Assembly (NCBI RefSeq): GCF_014171475.1
Contig: NZ_CP048817.1
Coordinates: forward strand, 3,472,001-3,536,000
Reading direction: 5' to 3'
DNA length: 64,000 nucleotides
DNA from: Sphingomonas sp. So64.6b
GTDB taxonomy: Bacteria; Pseudomonadota; Alphaproteobacteria; Sphingomonadales; Sphingomonadaceae
Shown: one piece after another, positions 37,468 through 46,926 of the stretch
Layout of the letters: every line of letters begins with the position of its first letter
Position numbering within the stretch: position 1 is the stretch's first letter
The notes under the pieces: generated by a model
What the model saw: only the letters and a program-made list of their open reading frames with translations
Told to the model about the DNA's origin: nothing
Databases searched by the model: none
Program-made: the position numbers and the translations under genes

Positions 37468-38238
37468 ATGGGGCTATCACGATCGGAAAAATTGAGGTCG
37501 CTGCTCGACGCTTGGGAGCCACAAAGCGTTGCGACCAGCACCTATCTCAAGACTCTCGGAATAACGTCGCAGGATCTTCAGAACTACACCTCGTCGCGCT
37601 GGCTGACCTCGCTCGGCCGCGGCGCCTTCAAACGTCCGGCGGAGACGGTGACCTGGCAAGGTGCGGTGCACAGCCTCCAAACCCAACTGCGGTTACCCGT
37701 CCATGTGGGAGCGCTGACCGCGCTCGAGATGTCGGGAAACAGCCACTATGTGCGGTTCGCCGCCACCAAAGCTTATCTGTTCTCACCGCTCAACGTCGCG
37801 TTACCGCTCTGGTTCAGAACCCATTGGGGCGATGACGTGCGGCATGTCCAGACCAAACTCCTGCCTCCCGAACTCGGGCTGACAGAGCAGCAGGCGCCCG
37901 AGGGCTTTGCGTTGAGGACATCTGGTGTCGAACGCGCCGCCCTGGAACTGCTACATCTCGCACCCAAAGAATTCGACCTCGTCGAAGCCGGAATGATCAT
38001 CGAGAGTATGACCTCGATACGGCCCAAACTCATGCAGAGCCTGCTCGAGCAATGCACCTCCATCAAGGTACGCAGGCTGTTCCTCTACCTTGCGGAGCGC
38101 GCCAACCTGCCGGTGATGCGCCATCTCGACCTTGACGGGATCGATCTGGGGGCGGGCGATCGTAGCCTTGTGCCGAACGGGCGCTATGTCGCGAAATATC
38201 AGCTTCTGCTTCCCAAGGAGCTGGTCGATCATGGCTGA
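37468..38238 (+). CDS. abiEi: AbiEi-type antitoxin (type IV toxin-antitoxin)
   Basis: This 256-residue protein has an N-terminal winged helix (LLDAWEPQSVATSTYLKTLGITSQDLQNYTSSRWLTSLGRGAFKRP). A domain with VHVGALTALEMSGNSHYV and VERAALELLHLAPKEFDLVEA follows, as in the AbiEi antitoxin family. The antitoxin represses its operon and counters the AbiEii nucleotidyltransferase without binding it. The last 8 bases overlap the toxin start. The pair lies between IS21 and the conjugation operon and may stabilise the element and block phage. Confidence 0.85.
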   Translation: MGLSRSEKLRSLLDAWEPQSVATSTYLKTLGITSQDLQNYTSSRWLTSLGRGAFKRPAETVTWQGAVHSLQTQLRLPVHVGALTALEMSGNSHYVRFAATKAYLFSPLNVALPLWFRTHWGDDVRHVQTKLLPPELGLTEQQAPEGFALRTSGVERAALELLHLAPKEFDLVEAGMIIESMTSIRPKLMQSLLEQCTSIKVRRLFLYLAERANLPVMRHLDLDGIDLGAGDRSLVPNGRYVAKYQLLLPKELVDHG

Positions 38239-39151
38239 GCCTTATCGCGACCAGGTTCGGCTGCTGCTCGACATTCTGCCGCTGGTGATGGCGGAGCCGG
38301 TCTTCGCGCTCAAGGGCGGCACCGCCATCAACCTGTTCGAATGGGACCTGCCGCGCCTGTCGGTCGATATCGATCTTACCTATCTGCCCAACCATGATCG
38401 CAAGGAGTCGCTCGCCGCGATCGGCGAAGCCTTGGCGGGCATAGGTGCCGAGATCGAGCGTCGATTGCCGCCGACCCGTGTCACCCAAGCGAGACAGGGC
38501 GGCGAGGGCATGGAGGTAAAGCTCAATTGCCAGCGCGTCCGCACCCAGGTGAAGATCGAGGTCAATCCCTCGCTGCGCGGCCATCTGATGCCGGTTCGCG
38601 ATCTGACCTGTTCCGACCAAGTTCAGGAGCAATTCGAAGCCTTTTTGGAGGCACGCTGCGTGTCACACGGCGAGTTGTTCGGCGGAAAGATCTGCGCGGC
38701 ACTTGACCGGCAGCATCCTCGCGACCTGTTCGACGTCAAGCGCCTGCTCGACCGGGAAGGCCTGACGGACGAAGTTCGCCTGGGCGCGATCGCCGGCTTC
38801 GTCAGCCACGGCCGCCCGATCGCCGAACTCGTCGATCCCGCGCGCAAGGATCAGCGCGAAACCTTTCGGTCCCAATTCGAAGGCATGCCATTCGAGCCTT
38901 TCACCTATGACGATCACCAGGCAACGCTCGAGCGACTGGTCAGCGCGCTTAGCGGATCGTTCACCGATGACGATCGCGCCTTTCTCCTGTCCTTCGAGGC
39001 CGGCGATCCGGACTGGAGCCGCTTTCCGATCGCAGCGCTGGCCGAGTTGCCCGCGCCGCAGTTCAAACTGATGAACATCCGCAAATTTCGTGAAGCCAGC
39101 CCGGAGCGCCACAAGGCGGTTCTCGGCACGCTGGAGAAGTCGCTGACATAG
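38231..39151 (+). CDS. abiEii: AbiEii-type nucleotidyltransferase toxin
   Basis: This 306-residue protein has the DUF1814/AbiEii nucleotidyltransferase core: FALKGGTAINLFEWDLPRLSVDIDLTYL, with the GG-x-N and S-x-DID catalytic motifs. EVKLNCQRVRTQVKIEVN (third acidic region) and GELFGGKICAALDRQHPRDLFDVKRLL complete it. Related toxins modify tRNA or otherwise arrest growth using a nucleotide. It starts at the ATG at 38231 inside the end of abiEi; the longer frame from 38132 is antisense-like nonsense. Catalytic residues are present, so the toxin is probably active. Confidence 0.9.
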   Translation: MAEPYRDQVRLLLDILPLVMAEPVFALKGGTAINLFEWDLPRLSVDIDLTYLPNHDRKESLAAIGEALAGIGAEIERRLPPTRVTQARQGGEGMEVKLNCQRVRTQVKIEVNPSLRGHLMPVRDLTCSDQVQEQFEAFLEARCVSHGELFGGKICAALDRQHPRDLFDVKRLLDREGLTDEVRLGAIAGFVSHGRPIAELVDPARKDQRETFRSQFEGMPFEPFTYDDHQATLERLVSALSGSFTDDDRAFLLSFEAGDPDWSRFPIAALAELPAPQFKLMNIRKFREASPERHKAVLGTLEKSLT

Positions 39152-39582
39152 GGCCTGCCTACCCGCTTATCTGTCCGAAATTTGTAGATGTATTTCGGAC
39201 AAAGCTCCAACCAGCCTGATGCCCGGAAGGACTCGAACCGCCCCGTCCATTCACGTCCACCCTTTTCCATGAATCCAGATCGTGCTATTGATGGCTTCGG
39301 CGACTTCTCAAGTCTATGATTTGATTGAGAAATCAACCGCTTAGGCGGCGCCCCAGAAAGCTCTTCTGGCACTGATGTCCAGTGGCTCCGGCGCAAGCCC
39401 GGCCTCAATCAGTATTATATGCTTCCTCGCTCAGTTGCTTGCAGCCTTGCCGTCCCCGACGCGCGTGGAGTCCCTACATCGACTCTCGGTGGCACCAGAC
39501 AGGCACTGATGCCGGGAGCCTGATTAGCGGAATTTAGCGGCCGAGCCCGCGCAGACTGATTCTGGTGCGGGCGGAGGCCCGC
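39152..39582. other. Intergenic region before traG with a tRNA-like T-arm fragment
   Basis: No protein gene seen. On the minus strand, 39218-39244 reads GGGGCGGTTCGAGTCC then TTCCGGGCATCA. This resembles a tRNA T-loop and acceptor 3' strand, but stem pairing is poor and the rest of a tRNA is absent. It may be an old attachment scar or chance. An origin of transfer could lie here, since it precedes the coupling-protein gene, but I see no nick motif I can name. Confidence 0.35.
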
Positions 39583-41619
39583 ATGACCCCGACCAAACTC
39601 CTCATCGGACAAATCATTGTCGTGTTCGCCATCATTCTGGCGGGCGTGTGGTTCGCGACGCAATGGGCAGCGGCGGAACTGGCCTATCAGCCCGAGCTTG
39701 GCCGGCCCTGGTTCATCGCATTTGGCCGTCCGATCTACCTGCCCTGGGCTCTGTTCGGCTGGTGGTTCTCGTTCGAAGCCTATGCCCCGGTGCTGTTCGA
39801 AAAGGCTGGCGGGATCGCCGCAGCAAGCGGTCTCGTCGGATGCGGAGCCGCGATCTTCGGATCGCTCTGGCGTGCGCGCCAGCGTAACAATCTCACCACC
39901 TACGGCTCTGCCCGCTGGGCGAATGCCAAGGACATCCGGGCCGCCGGGCTGCTCACGGACGCCGGTGTGTTCCTCGGTCGGACAGGACCCCGTTATCTCC
40001 GCCATGACGGTCCCGAACACATCATGGCGTTTGCGCCGACGCGGAGCGGCAAGGGTGTTGGCCTGGTCGTACCAACCCTGCTCGGCTGGTCGGGCTCGGC
40101 CGTCATCCACGACATCAAGGGCGAGAACTGGCAACTGACCGCCGGCTGGCGGCAGCGCTTTTCGCACTGCCTGCTGTTCAATCCGACCGATGCGCGCTCG
40201 GCGCGATATAATCCGCTGCTCGAAGTTCGCCGCGGCACCGACGAGGTGCGCGACGTCCAGAATATCGCCGATATCCTCGTCGATCCTGAAGGGGCGCTCG
40301 AGCGTCGCAGTCATTGGGAGAAGACCAGCCATTCGTTGCTGGTCGGCGCGATCCTCCACATCCTCTATGCCGAGGAAGAGAAGACGCTGGCACGCGTCGC
40401 CACCTTCCTGTCCGATCCGCAGCGCCCGTTCACGGCGACGCTGCGGCGGATGATGACCACCAATCATCTCGGTACGGCCGACGCGCCGATCGTCCACCCC
40501 GTAGTCGCTTCGGCGGCCCGTGAAGTGCTCAACAAATCCGAGAACGAACGCTCCGGCGTGCTGTCGACGGCAATGTCGTTCCTTGGCCTCTACCGCGATC
40601 CGACCGTCGCGACGGTCACTTCACGGTGCGATTGGCGCATCGCCGACCTCGTCGAGGGCAAATCACCGGTCTCGCTCTATCTCGTCGTCCCGCCGTCCGA
40701 CATCAGCCGCACCAAGCCGCTGATCCGCCTCGTGCTCAACCAGATTGGCCGACGGCTGACTGAACACCTTCATGCGGAGGACGGAGCCAACGCGGCGAAC
40801 CGCCACAAGCTGCTCATGATGCTCGACGAGTTTCCAGCGCTCGGCCGCCTCGACTTCTTCGAGACCAGCCTAGCCTTCCTCGCCGGCTACGGCGTGCGCG
40901 CCTTCCTGATCGCGCAGAGCCTCAACCAGATCGAGAAGGCGTATGGCGAGCACAACGCCATTCTCGACAATTGCCATGTCCGCATTGCCTTCGCGACCAA
41001 TGATGAGCGGACGGCGAAGCGGATTTCCGACGCGCTCGGTACGGCGACCGAGCAGCGCGCAATGCGGAACTATGCCGGGCACAGGCTCGCACCGTGGCTG
41101 GCCCATGTCATGGTCAGCCGACAGGAGACCGCACGCGCATTGCTGACGCCCGGCGAGGTTATGCAGCTTCCCGCGACCGACGAGCTCGTGCTGGTCGCCG
41201 GCACACCGCCGATCCGGGCGACCAAGCTGCGCTATTTCGAAGACAGCACGTTCAAAGCCCGCGTATTGCCGCCGCCTGCCCTCGTCGACGGCGACTATCC
41301 CGATCGGCCAGTGTCGCGCCCAGACGATTGGGCAGGGATCGTGCGCGGTATCGACGCGCGCCTTGGCGCCGCCACCGACAATGACAGTGACGATGTCGGC
41401 GGTGGTCTCGAACAGGCCCGCCATCCCGGACAGGAAATTGACCGGACGATCTCACCCGACCCGATCACCGCTGATCCGCTCGGTCTCGCCGAAGACGACG
41501 GCGATCTCGCCGCCGACCAGCGCGCCATGGACCAAGCCCGCGCGCTCGGCACGGCACGCACCGTCTATGCGATCGACGCGGCTGATCATCGGCCCGGCGA
41601 TCTGCAGCTGGATCTCTGA
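39583..41619 (+). CDS. traG: TraG/VirD4-type conjugative coupling protein
   Basis: This 678-residue inner-membrane ATPase has two N-terminal membrane segments (LLIGQIIVVFAIILAGVWFA and the IYLPWALFGWWFSF region), Walker A APTRSGKGVGLVVP and Walker B KLLMMLDEFPALGRLDFFE. It links the relaxosome to the secretion channel during conjugation. The ATG at 39583 has GGAGG six bases upstream, better than the GTG at 39565. It is the first gene of a tightly packed operon running to 51603. No relaxase gene lies next to it in this window. Confidence 0.94.
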   Translation: MTPTKLLIGQIIVVFAIILAGVWFATQWAAAELAYQPELGRPWFIAFGRPIYLPWALFGWWFSFEAYAPVLFEKAGGIAAASGLVGCGAAIFGSLWRARQRNNLTTYGSARWANAKDIRAAGLLTDAGVFLGRTGPRYLRHDGPEHIMAFAPTRSGKGVGLVVPTLLGWSGSAVIHDIKGENWQLTAGWRQRFSHCLLFNPTDARSARYNPLLEVRRGTDEVRDVQNIADILVDPEGALERRSHWEKTSHSLLVGAILHILYAEEEKTLARVATFLSDPQRPFTATLRRMMTTNHLGTADAPIVHPVVASAAREVLNKSENERSGVLSTAMSFLGLYRDPTVATVTSRCDWRIADLVEGKSPVSLYLVVPPSDISRTKPLIRLVLNQIGRRLTEHLHAEDGANAANRHKLLMMLDEFPALGRLDFFETSLAFLAGYGVRAFLIAQSLNQIEKAYGEHNAILDNCHVRIAFATNDERTAKRISDALGTATEQRAMRNYAGHRLAPWLAHVMVSRQETARALLTPGEVMQLPATDELVLVAGTPPIRATKLRYFEDSTFKARVLPPPALVDGDYPDRPVSRPDDWAGIVRGIDARLGAATDNDSDDVGGGLEQARHPGQEIDRTISPDPITADPLGLAEDDGDLAADQRAMDQARALGTARTVYAIDAADHRPGDLQLDL

Positions 41620-41621
41620 CG

Positions 41622-42023
41622 ATGGTCGAGAAAATCCGCCACCAGCTCTTCCTGCCCAAACCGGTCAGCGACCGTCTGGAAGCGCTCGCCGCAAAGCCCG
41701 GTACATCGAAGTCCGCCATACTGACAGATGCTGTGACCGCCTGGCTCAACCGGCGCGGCGCATCCGAACTCGAGGACCGTTTCGGCATCCGGCTTGATCG
41801 CCTGACCGCAGCGATCGGCAGGCTGGAGCGCGACGGCCATATCCAGATCGAAACCCTGGCCCTGTTCGTCCGCTACGAACTGGCGATCCAGGCGCCGCTC
41901 GCCGAAAACGACCAAGCGGGCCGGGCCATCGCGGCCAAGCGGTTCGATGCCTTCATAGCGCAGGTCGGACGGCAGATTGCCGCCGGACGTCGAACGATCG
42001 GCTCACCGGAGTCCGGCGAATGA
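41622..42023 (+). CDS. Ribbon-helix-helix (CopG-like) protein of the trb operon
   Basis: This 133-residue protein has an N-terminal ribbon-helix-helix (HQLFLPKPVSDRLEALAAKPGTSKSAILTDAVTAWL) and a helical C-terminus. It sits two bases after traG and overlaps trbB by ATGA. In the traG-copG-trb arrangement this protein is usually annotated as a CopG-family regulator; it may regulate the operon or take part in the relaxosome. Confidence 0.82.
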   Translation: MVEKIRHQLFLPKPVSDRLEALAAKPGTSKSAILTDAVTAWLNRRGASELEDRFGIRLDRLTAAIGRLERDGHIQIETLALFVRYELAIQAPLAENDQAGRAIAAKRFDAFIAQVGRQIAAGRRTIGSPESGE

Positions 42024-43009
42024 CGGGCGGCATTTCCGCTGATCGTCGGCGCGCCATGCTGCGCACGGCCATGGGACCGGCGATTGCCGAGGCCCTGGCC
42101 GACCCTCGCGTCATCGAGATCATGGTCAATCCGGACGGAGCCTTGCGGCTCGACCGTCTTGGCGAGGGCCGGACCGATACCGGAGTCAGCATGGACGCCG
42201 CTCAGGTCGAGCGGATCATCAGGCTTGTAGCCTCTCATGCGCGCGCCGAAGTGCATGGCGACGCGCCGATCGTGTCGGCCGAGCTGCCGCCGCATGTCGA
42301 AGGGCGTGCGGGCGAACGCTTCGAAGGCGTGCTGCCGCCCGTATCGATCGCGCCCTGCTTCTCGATCAGAAAGCCGGCGGAGCGCCTCTACAGCCTCGAC
42401 GATTACGTGAACGACGGCCTGATGACGCAGGTCGCGGCCGACCGGCTGAAAACCTGCGTCACCCAGCGCTACAACATCCTCGTCGCCGGCGGCACAAGCT
42501 CGGGCAAGACGACGCTCGCTAACGCACTGCTCGCCGAGATGGCGTGGGTCGACGAACGGGTCATTCTTATCGAGGACACGCGGGAGCTGCAGAGCCCCGC
42601 CGCCGACACGGTCGCACTGCGCACGCGGCCCGGCATCGTCACGATGGCCGATCTCGTCCGCTCGACGCTGCGCCTCCGCCCCGATCGCATCATCGTCGGC
42701 GAGGTACGCGGCCCCGAAGCGCTCGACATGCTCAAGGCCTGGAACACCGGACATCCGGGCGGCATCGCCACCGTCCACGCCAACAGCGCCATGTCGGCGC
42801 TCTATCGTATCGAAGGCCTGGTGCAGGAGGCGGTGGTCACCGTGCCGCGCCGACTGATCGCAGAAGCGATCGACATCATCGTCTTCATCTCCGGCCGGGG
42901 CCTTCAGCGCCGGATCACCAGCATTGCGCGCGTCACCGGGCTCGACCCCGACACCGGCAGCTACGCGCTCGCCGACCTTCTCAACCCCGCCAACCCCAAA
43001 GGAGAATGA
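42020..43009 (+). CDS. trbB: P-type conjugative transfer ATPase TrbB (VirB11-like)
   Basis: This 329-residue secretion ATPase has Walker A VAGGTSSGKTTLANALL, an Asp box (RVILIEDTREL), Walker B (PDRIIVGEVRGPEALDMLKAWNTGHPGG) and a His box (GIATVHANSA). VirB11-like hexamers power pilus biogenesis and substrate transfer at the inner membrane. It overlaps the CopG-like gene by 4 bases and precedes trbC by 2 bases. Confidence 0.95.
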   Translation: MTGGISADRRRAMLRTAMGPAIAEALADPRVIEIMVNPDGALRLDRLGEGRTDTGVSMDAAQVERIIRLVASHARAEVHGDAPIVSAELPPHVEGRAGERFEGVLPPVSIAPCFSIRKPAERLYSLDDYVNDGLMTQVAADRLKTCVTQRYNILVAGGTSSGKTTLANALLAEMAWVDERVILIEDTRELQSPAADTVALRTRPGIVTMADLVRSTLRLRPDRIIVGEVRGPEALDMLKAWNTGHPGGIATVHANSAMSALYRIEGLVQEAVVTVPRRLIAEAIDIIVFISGRGLQRRITSIARVTGLDPDTGSYALADLLNPANPKGE

Positions 43010-43011
43010 CC

Positions 43012-43347
43012 ATGCAGCTTGCCAGGATTCCGTCTCGCAGATCGACCTTCCTCATCGGTGCCGTCATCGGCTTGACACTCGCTATTGCCCCTGCCGCGCA
43101 GGCAGCCGGATCGGGCATGCCCTGGGAGCAACCGCTCCAACAGGTCCTGGAATCGGTCCAAGGTCCGGTCGCCAAGATCGTCGCCGTGATCGTCATCATC
43201 ACGACCGGGCTCACGCTGGCGTTCGGCGAGAGCAGCGGCGGTTTCCGCCGGCTCATCCAGATCGTGTTCGGCCTGTCGATCGCGTTCGCCGCGTCGAGCT
43301 TCTTCCTCAGCTTCTTCAGCTTCGGCGGCGGGGCGCTGATCGCGTGA
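43012..43347 (+). CDS. trbC: TrbC/VirB2-type pilin
   Basis: This 111-residue protein has a long signal sequence (RSTFLIGAVIGLTLAIAPAAQA) and two hydrophobic helices (VAKIVAVIVIITTGLTLAFG and QIVFGLSIAFAASSFFLSFF) separated by a short polar loop. That is the TrbC/VirB2 pilin layout. A GGAG motif precedes the start. It would form the conjugative pilus, possibly cyclised as in RP4. It overlaps trbD by GTGA. Confidence 0.92.
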   Translation: MQLARIPSRRSTFLIGAVIGLTLAIAPAAQAAGSGMPWEQPLQQVLESVQGPVAKIVAVIVIITTGLTLAFGESSGGFRRLIQIVFGLSIAFAASSFFLSFFSFGGGALIA

Positions 43348-43628
43348 GTGCGGTCATGAACAGCACCGGCCAGCACCTCGAAGGCTTCGAGGCCCCCATC
43401 CACGGGAGCCTCGGGTCGCCGATCCTGCTCGGCGGGGCGCCGCGAGGGATCGCGATCGTCAACGGCACGATCGCCGCCGCCGTCGGTCTGGGCTTGCAGC
43501 AATGGATCGCCGGTCTCGTGCTCTGGGCGGTCGGGCACAGCATCGCCGTGTTCGCCGCCCGGCGTGACCCGGATTTCGCGCCCGTCCTGATCCGCCACCT
43601 CCGTCAGAAGGGCTATCTCGCGTGCTGA
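43344..43628 (+). CDS. trbD: TrbD/VirB3-like membrane protein
   Basis: This protein of about 94 residues has FEAPIHGSLGSPILLGGAPRGIAIVNGTIAAAVGLGLQQ, then a membrane segment (WIAGLVLWAVGHSIAVFAA) and DPDFAPVLIRHLRQKGYL. It is the inner-membrane VirB3 equivalent that works with the TrbE ATPase. The start may be the GTG at 43344 (GTGA overlap with trbC) or the ATG at 43356. It overlaps trbE by 7 bases. Confidence 0.9.
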   Translation: MSAVMNSTGQHLEGFEAPIHGSLGSPILLGGAPRGIAIVNGTIAAAVGLGLQQWIAGLVLWAVGHSIAVFAARRDPDFAPVLIRHLRQKGYLAC

Positions 43629-46060
43629 ACCTCGCCGAATATCGCCACCGGTCCGACCGGCTCGCGGACCATCTCCCCTGGGCGGCCCTGATCGCGCCCG
43701 GCGTCATCCTTAACAAGGATGGCAGCTTCCTGCGCGTCCTGCGCTTTCGCGGACCCGATCTCGAGTCCGCCACCGAAGGCGAGTTGATGTCGGCCTGCGC
43801 AAGGGCGAATAATGTGCTGAAGCGGTTCGGCACCGGCTGGGCACTCTTCTTCGACGCCGAGCGGCGTGAGGCATCGGCCTATCCGGGCAGCAGCTTTCCC
43901 GATGCCGCGTGCTGGCTCGTCGATCAGGAACGCCGGGCGGCGTTCCTTGCGGAAGGCGAGCATTACGAAAGCCGCTACCACCTGACGCTGACCTGGCTGC
44001 CGACGACCGACAGCGCCGAAGCCGCCGGGCGATCGCTCGTCGAGCGCCCCGACGCGGAGAAGGGCCGCGACTGGCACACCGCTTTGACCAGCTTCATCGC
44101 CGAAAGCGATCGCGCGCTCGATCTGTTCGCGAGCTTCATGCCCGAGGTCCGCGCGCTCGACGATGCGGAGACGCTCACCTTCCTGCACGGCACCATTTCG
44201 GCCCGTCCGCATCCCGTGGCGGTGCCCGAGACGCCCATCTATCTCGATGCGCTGCTCGCCGACACGCCGCTGACGGGTGGCTTGGAGCCGCGGCTTGGAG
44301 AAACCCATCTCCGCACGCTGACCGTCCTCGGCTTCCCGAGCATGAGCCGGCCCGGCATTCTCGACGCCCTCAATCATCAGGATTTTGGCTATCGTTGTGT
44401 CACGCGCTTCATCGCGCTCGACAAGAGCGACGCCACCAAGGCACTCGCGAAACTGCGCCGCCAGTGGTTCAACAAGCGCAAGTCGATCACCGCGCTGCTC
44501 CGCGAGATCATGTACAATCAACCCTCGCAGCTGCTTGACACCGACGCCGACAACAAGGTGGTCGACGCCGACATGGCGCTGCAGGTGCTTGGCGGCGACC
44601 ATGTCGCGTTCGGCTATCTGACTACGACGATCACGGTGACCGACACCGATCGTGCCCGCGTCGAGGACAAGGTCCGGCAGGTCGAGCGGATCGTCAACGG
44701 GCTCGGGTTCACGACTATCCGCGAAGGCGTCAACGCGGTCGAAGCATGGCTCTCGTCGCTCCCTGGCCAAGCCTACGCCAATGTCCGGCAACCGCTGGTT
44801 CACACGCTGAACCTCGCGCATCTGATGCCGCTGTCGTCGGTGTGGGCCGGGCCGGTGCGCAACGCCCATCTCGACGGACCCCCGCTGTTTTACGCAAGCA
44901 CGGCCGGATCGACGCCGTTCCGGCTCTCGACCCATGTTGGCGATGTCGGCCACATGCTGGTGGTCGGTCCGACCGGCGCAGGCAAGTCGGTGCTGCTCGC
45001 GCTGATCGCCCTTCAGTTCCGGCGTTACGCTGGCTCCCAGGTCTACATCTTCGATAAGGGTTTCTCGGCACGCGCTGCCGTGCTGGCGATGGGTGGCGCG
45101 CATCATGCGCTGGGGCTCGGCGCCGACGCCGGCGAGACACTGGCGTTCCAACCATTGCGTCGGATCGATGATGCCACCGAGCGGAGTTGGGCGGCGGAGT
45201 GGATCGCGGCGCTGCTTGCGCATGAGAAGGTCAACGTCACCCCCGAGGTGAAAGATGCCGTCTGGTCCGCGCTCAGCAGCCTCGCGTCCGCGCCGCCCGA
45301 AGAACGGACGCTGACGGGTCTCACCCTGCTGCTCCAGTCGAACGCGCTCCGCACCGCGCTCGGCGCTTATACGCTCGATGGCCCCTATGGCCGATTGCTC
45401 GACGCGGCCGAACAGCATCTCGCATTCGCCGACGTCCAATGCTTCGAAACCGAGGCATTGATGGGCCAGACCGGCGTCGTCGCGCCGGTGCTGACTTATC
45501 TGTTTCACCGGCTTGAAGAGCGGTTCGACGGCCGGCCAACCCTGCTGGTGTTGGACGAGGCCTGGATCTTCCTCGACCATCCGCTGTTCGCGGCGCGTAT
45601 CCGCGAATGGCTGAAGGTGTTGCGCAAGAAGAATGTCGCGGTGCTGTTCGCAACCCAGAGCCTCGCTGACATCGCATCGAGCAGCATCGCGCCCGCCATC
45701 ATCGAGAGCTGCCCGCAGCGGATATTGCTGCCGAACGATCGTGCGATCGAGCCGCAGAGCCGCGAGGCGTATGAGCGGTTCGGGCTGAACGACCGGCAGA
45801 TCGAGCTGGTCAGCCGCGCCACGCCCAAACGGCAATATTATCTGCAATCGGCGCGCGGCAACCGGTTGTTCGAGCTGGGTCTCGGTCCGATCGCGCTCAC
45901 TTTCTGTGGCGTCTCCGACCCCGCCACCCAGACGATAATCGACGCGATGATCGCCGAGGGCGGCCAGGCGGATTTCGCCGCGCGCTTCCTCGTCGGTGCC
46001 GGCCTCGATTGGGCTGCCGACCTTCTCTCCAATTTCCCCGCCCCCCAAGCACAGGAGTAA
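43622..46060 (+). CDS. trbE: Conjugal transfer ATPase TrbE (VirB4-like)
   Basis: This 812-residue ATPase has the CagE/VirB4 N-terminal domain and a C-terminal motor with Walker A VGPTGAGKSVLLALIALQ and Walker B TLLVLDEAWIFLDH. LFATQSLADIASSSIAPAIIESCPQRILLPN is the conserved VirB4 region. It energises pilus assembly and transfer at the inner membrane. The GTG start overlaps trbD. Length matches the family. A long open frame on the opposite strand across this gene is a codon-bias shadow. Confidence 0.95.
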   Translation: MLNLAEYRHRSDRLADHLPWAALIAPGVILNKDGSFLRVLRFRGPDLESATEGELMSACARANNVLKRFGTGWALFFDAERREASAYPGSSFPDAACWLVDQERRAAFLAEGEHYESRYHLTLTWLPTTDSAEAAGRSLVERPDAEKGRDWHTALTSFIAESDRALDLFASFMPEVRALDDAETLTFLHGTISARPHPVAVPETPIYLDALLADTPLTGGLEPRLGETHLRTLTVLGFPSMSRPGILDALNHQDFGYRCVTRFIALDKSDATKALAKLRRQWFNKRKSITALLREIMYNQPSQLLDTDADNKVVDADMALQVLGGDHVAFGYLTTTITVTDTDRARVEDKVRQVERIVNGLGFTTIREGVNAVEAWLSSLPGQAYANVRQPLVHTLNLAHLMPLSSVWAGPVRNAHLDGPPLFYASTAGSTPFRLSTHVGDVGHMLVVGPTGAGKSVLLALIALQFRRYAGSQVYIFDKGFSARAAVLAMGGAHHALGLGADAGETLAFQPLRRIDDATERSWAAEWIAALLAHEKVNVTPEVKDAVWSALSSLASAPPEERTLTGLTLLLQSNALRTALGAYTLDGPYGRLLDAAEQHLAFADVQCFETEALMGQTGVVAPVLTYLFHRLEERFDGRPTLLVLDEAWIFLDHPLFAARIREWLKVLRKKNVAVLFATQSLADIASSSIAPAIIESCPQRILLPNDRAIEPQSREAYERFGLNDRQIELVSRATPKRQYYLQSARGNRLFELGLGPIALTFCGVSDPATQTIIDAMIAEGGQADFAARFLVGAGLDWAADLLSNFPAPQAQE

Positions 46061-46064
46061 TGTG

Positions 46065-46811
46065 ATGCGTTTCCTCACCCGCAAATATCTGATCGCGAGC
46101 GCGCTCGGTCTCGGCACCGCCGGATCGCTCGCCATCGGCCTGACCATGACCAGCACGCCCGCCCAGGCACAGTTCACGGTGTTCGATCCGAGCAACTACA
46201 GCCAGAACCTGCTGACCGCCGCGCGGACGCTCCAGCAGATCAACAATCAGATCCAGTCGCTTCAGAACGAAGCGAACATGCTGGTCAACCAGGGCAAGAA
46301 CCTCACCCGCATCGACTTTCCCGAGCTGCAGGCGCTGACCCAGACGCTTCAGCAGGTCGACCGGTTGATGGGCCAGGCGCAAGGCATCCAGTTCCGCGTT
46401 TCCGGCATCGACCAGCAGTTCCGCCAGATGTTCCCGCAGAGTTTCTCATCCGCGTTGCGGACCAATGATCAGGTCATCGCCGCACGAACCCGTCTCGACA
46501 CGACCATGTCGGCCTACCAGCACACGATGACGGTGCAGGCGCAGATCGCCGAGAACGTCGCGGCCGATACCCAGACACTGTCGGCGCTCGTTGCCAAGAG
46601 CCAGGGCGCGGAAGGCTCGCTGCAAGCACAGCAGGCCACCAATCAGCTGCTCGCGCTGACTGCCAAGCAGCAGTTCCAGATCCAGAACATGATGGCGGCA
46701 CAGTATCGCGCCGAGACGATCGAGCAGGCCCGCCGGGCTCAGTCCGAGATCGACGCGCGGGCCGCTACACGCAAGTTCCTCGGTTCCGGCACGGCCTACA
46801 CCCCCCAGTAG
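46065..46811 (+). CDS. trbJ: TrbJ/VirB5-like periplasmic protein
   Basis: This 248-residue exported protein has a signal peptide (YLIASALGLGTAGSLAIGL...TPAQAQ) followed by VFDPSNYSQNLLTAARTLQQINNQI and long glutamine-rich coiled-coil helices (TLQQVDRLMGQAQGIQ; AQIAENVAADTQTLSALVAKS). This matches TrbJ, a minor pilus component with an entry-exclusion context. CAGGAG precedes the ATG. No separate trbK entry-exclusion lipoprotein is seen before trbL. Confidence 0.9.
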   Translation: MRFLTRKYLIASALGLGTAGSLAIGLTMTSTPAQAQFTVFDPSNYSQNLLTAARTLQQINNQIQSLQNEANMLVNQGKNLTRIDFPELQALTQTLQQVDRLMGQAQGIQFRVSGIDQQFRQMFPQSFSSALRTNDQVIAARTRLDTTMSAYQHTMTVQAQIAENVAADTQTLSALVAKSQGAEGSLQAQQATNQLLALTAKQQFQIQNMMAAQYRAETIEQARRAQSEIDARAATRKFLGSGTAYTPQ

Positions 46812-46926
46812 CGCCGCCGGACGGGGCGATGGTGGTGCCGCCTCCCGCCATCGTCCGCCGCGGGGCGGGGCTTCGCTCCCCCGGTCCCGCTCCGCGGCAT
46901 CTCTTCTCTTTCAGGAATTTGCGCCC
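46812..46926. other. GC-rich gap between trbJ and trbL
   Basis: These 115 bases are very GC-rich with complementary tracts (GGCGATGGTGG / CCGCCATCG). They could fold and modulate the only sizeable gap in the trb operon. The trbK gene often found here is absent. Confidence 0.45.

Noticed and set aside
39218..39244. tRNA-like T-arm and acceptor sequence before traG
   Set aside because: The T-stem does not pair well and no anticodon or D-arm is present. It does not match the scar at 53029, so it was not used as the second border.
43613..46195. 860-codon open frame on the minus strand opposite trbE
   Set aside because: It is an antisense shadow caused by high GC third positions. The plus strand encodes a complete VirB4 ATPase with all motifs and tight operon spacing.
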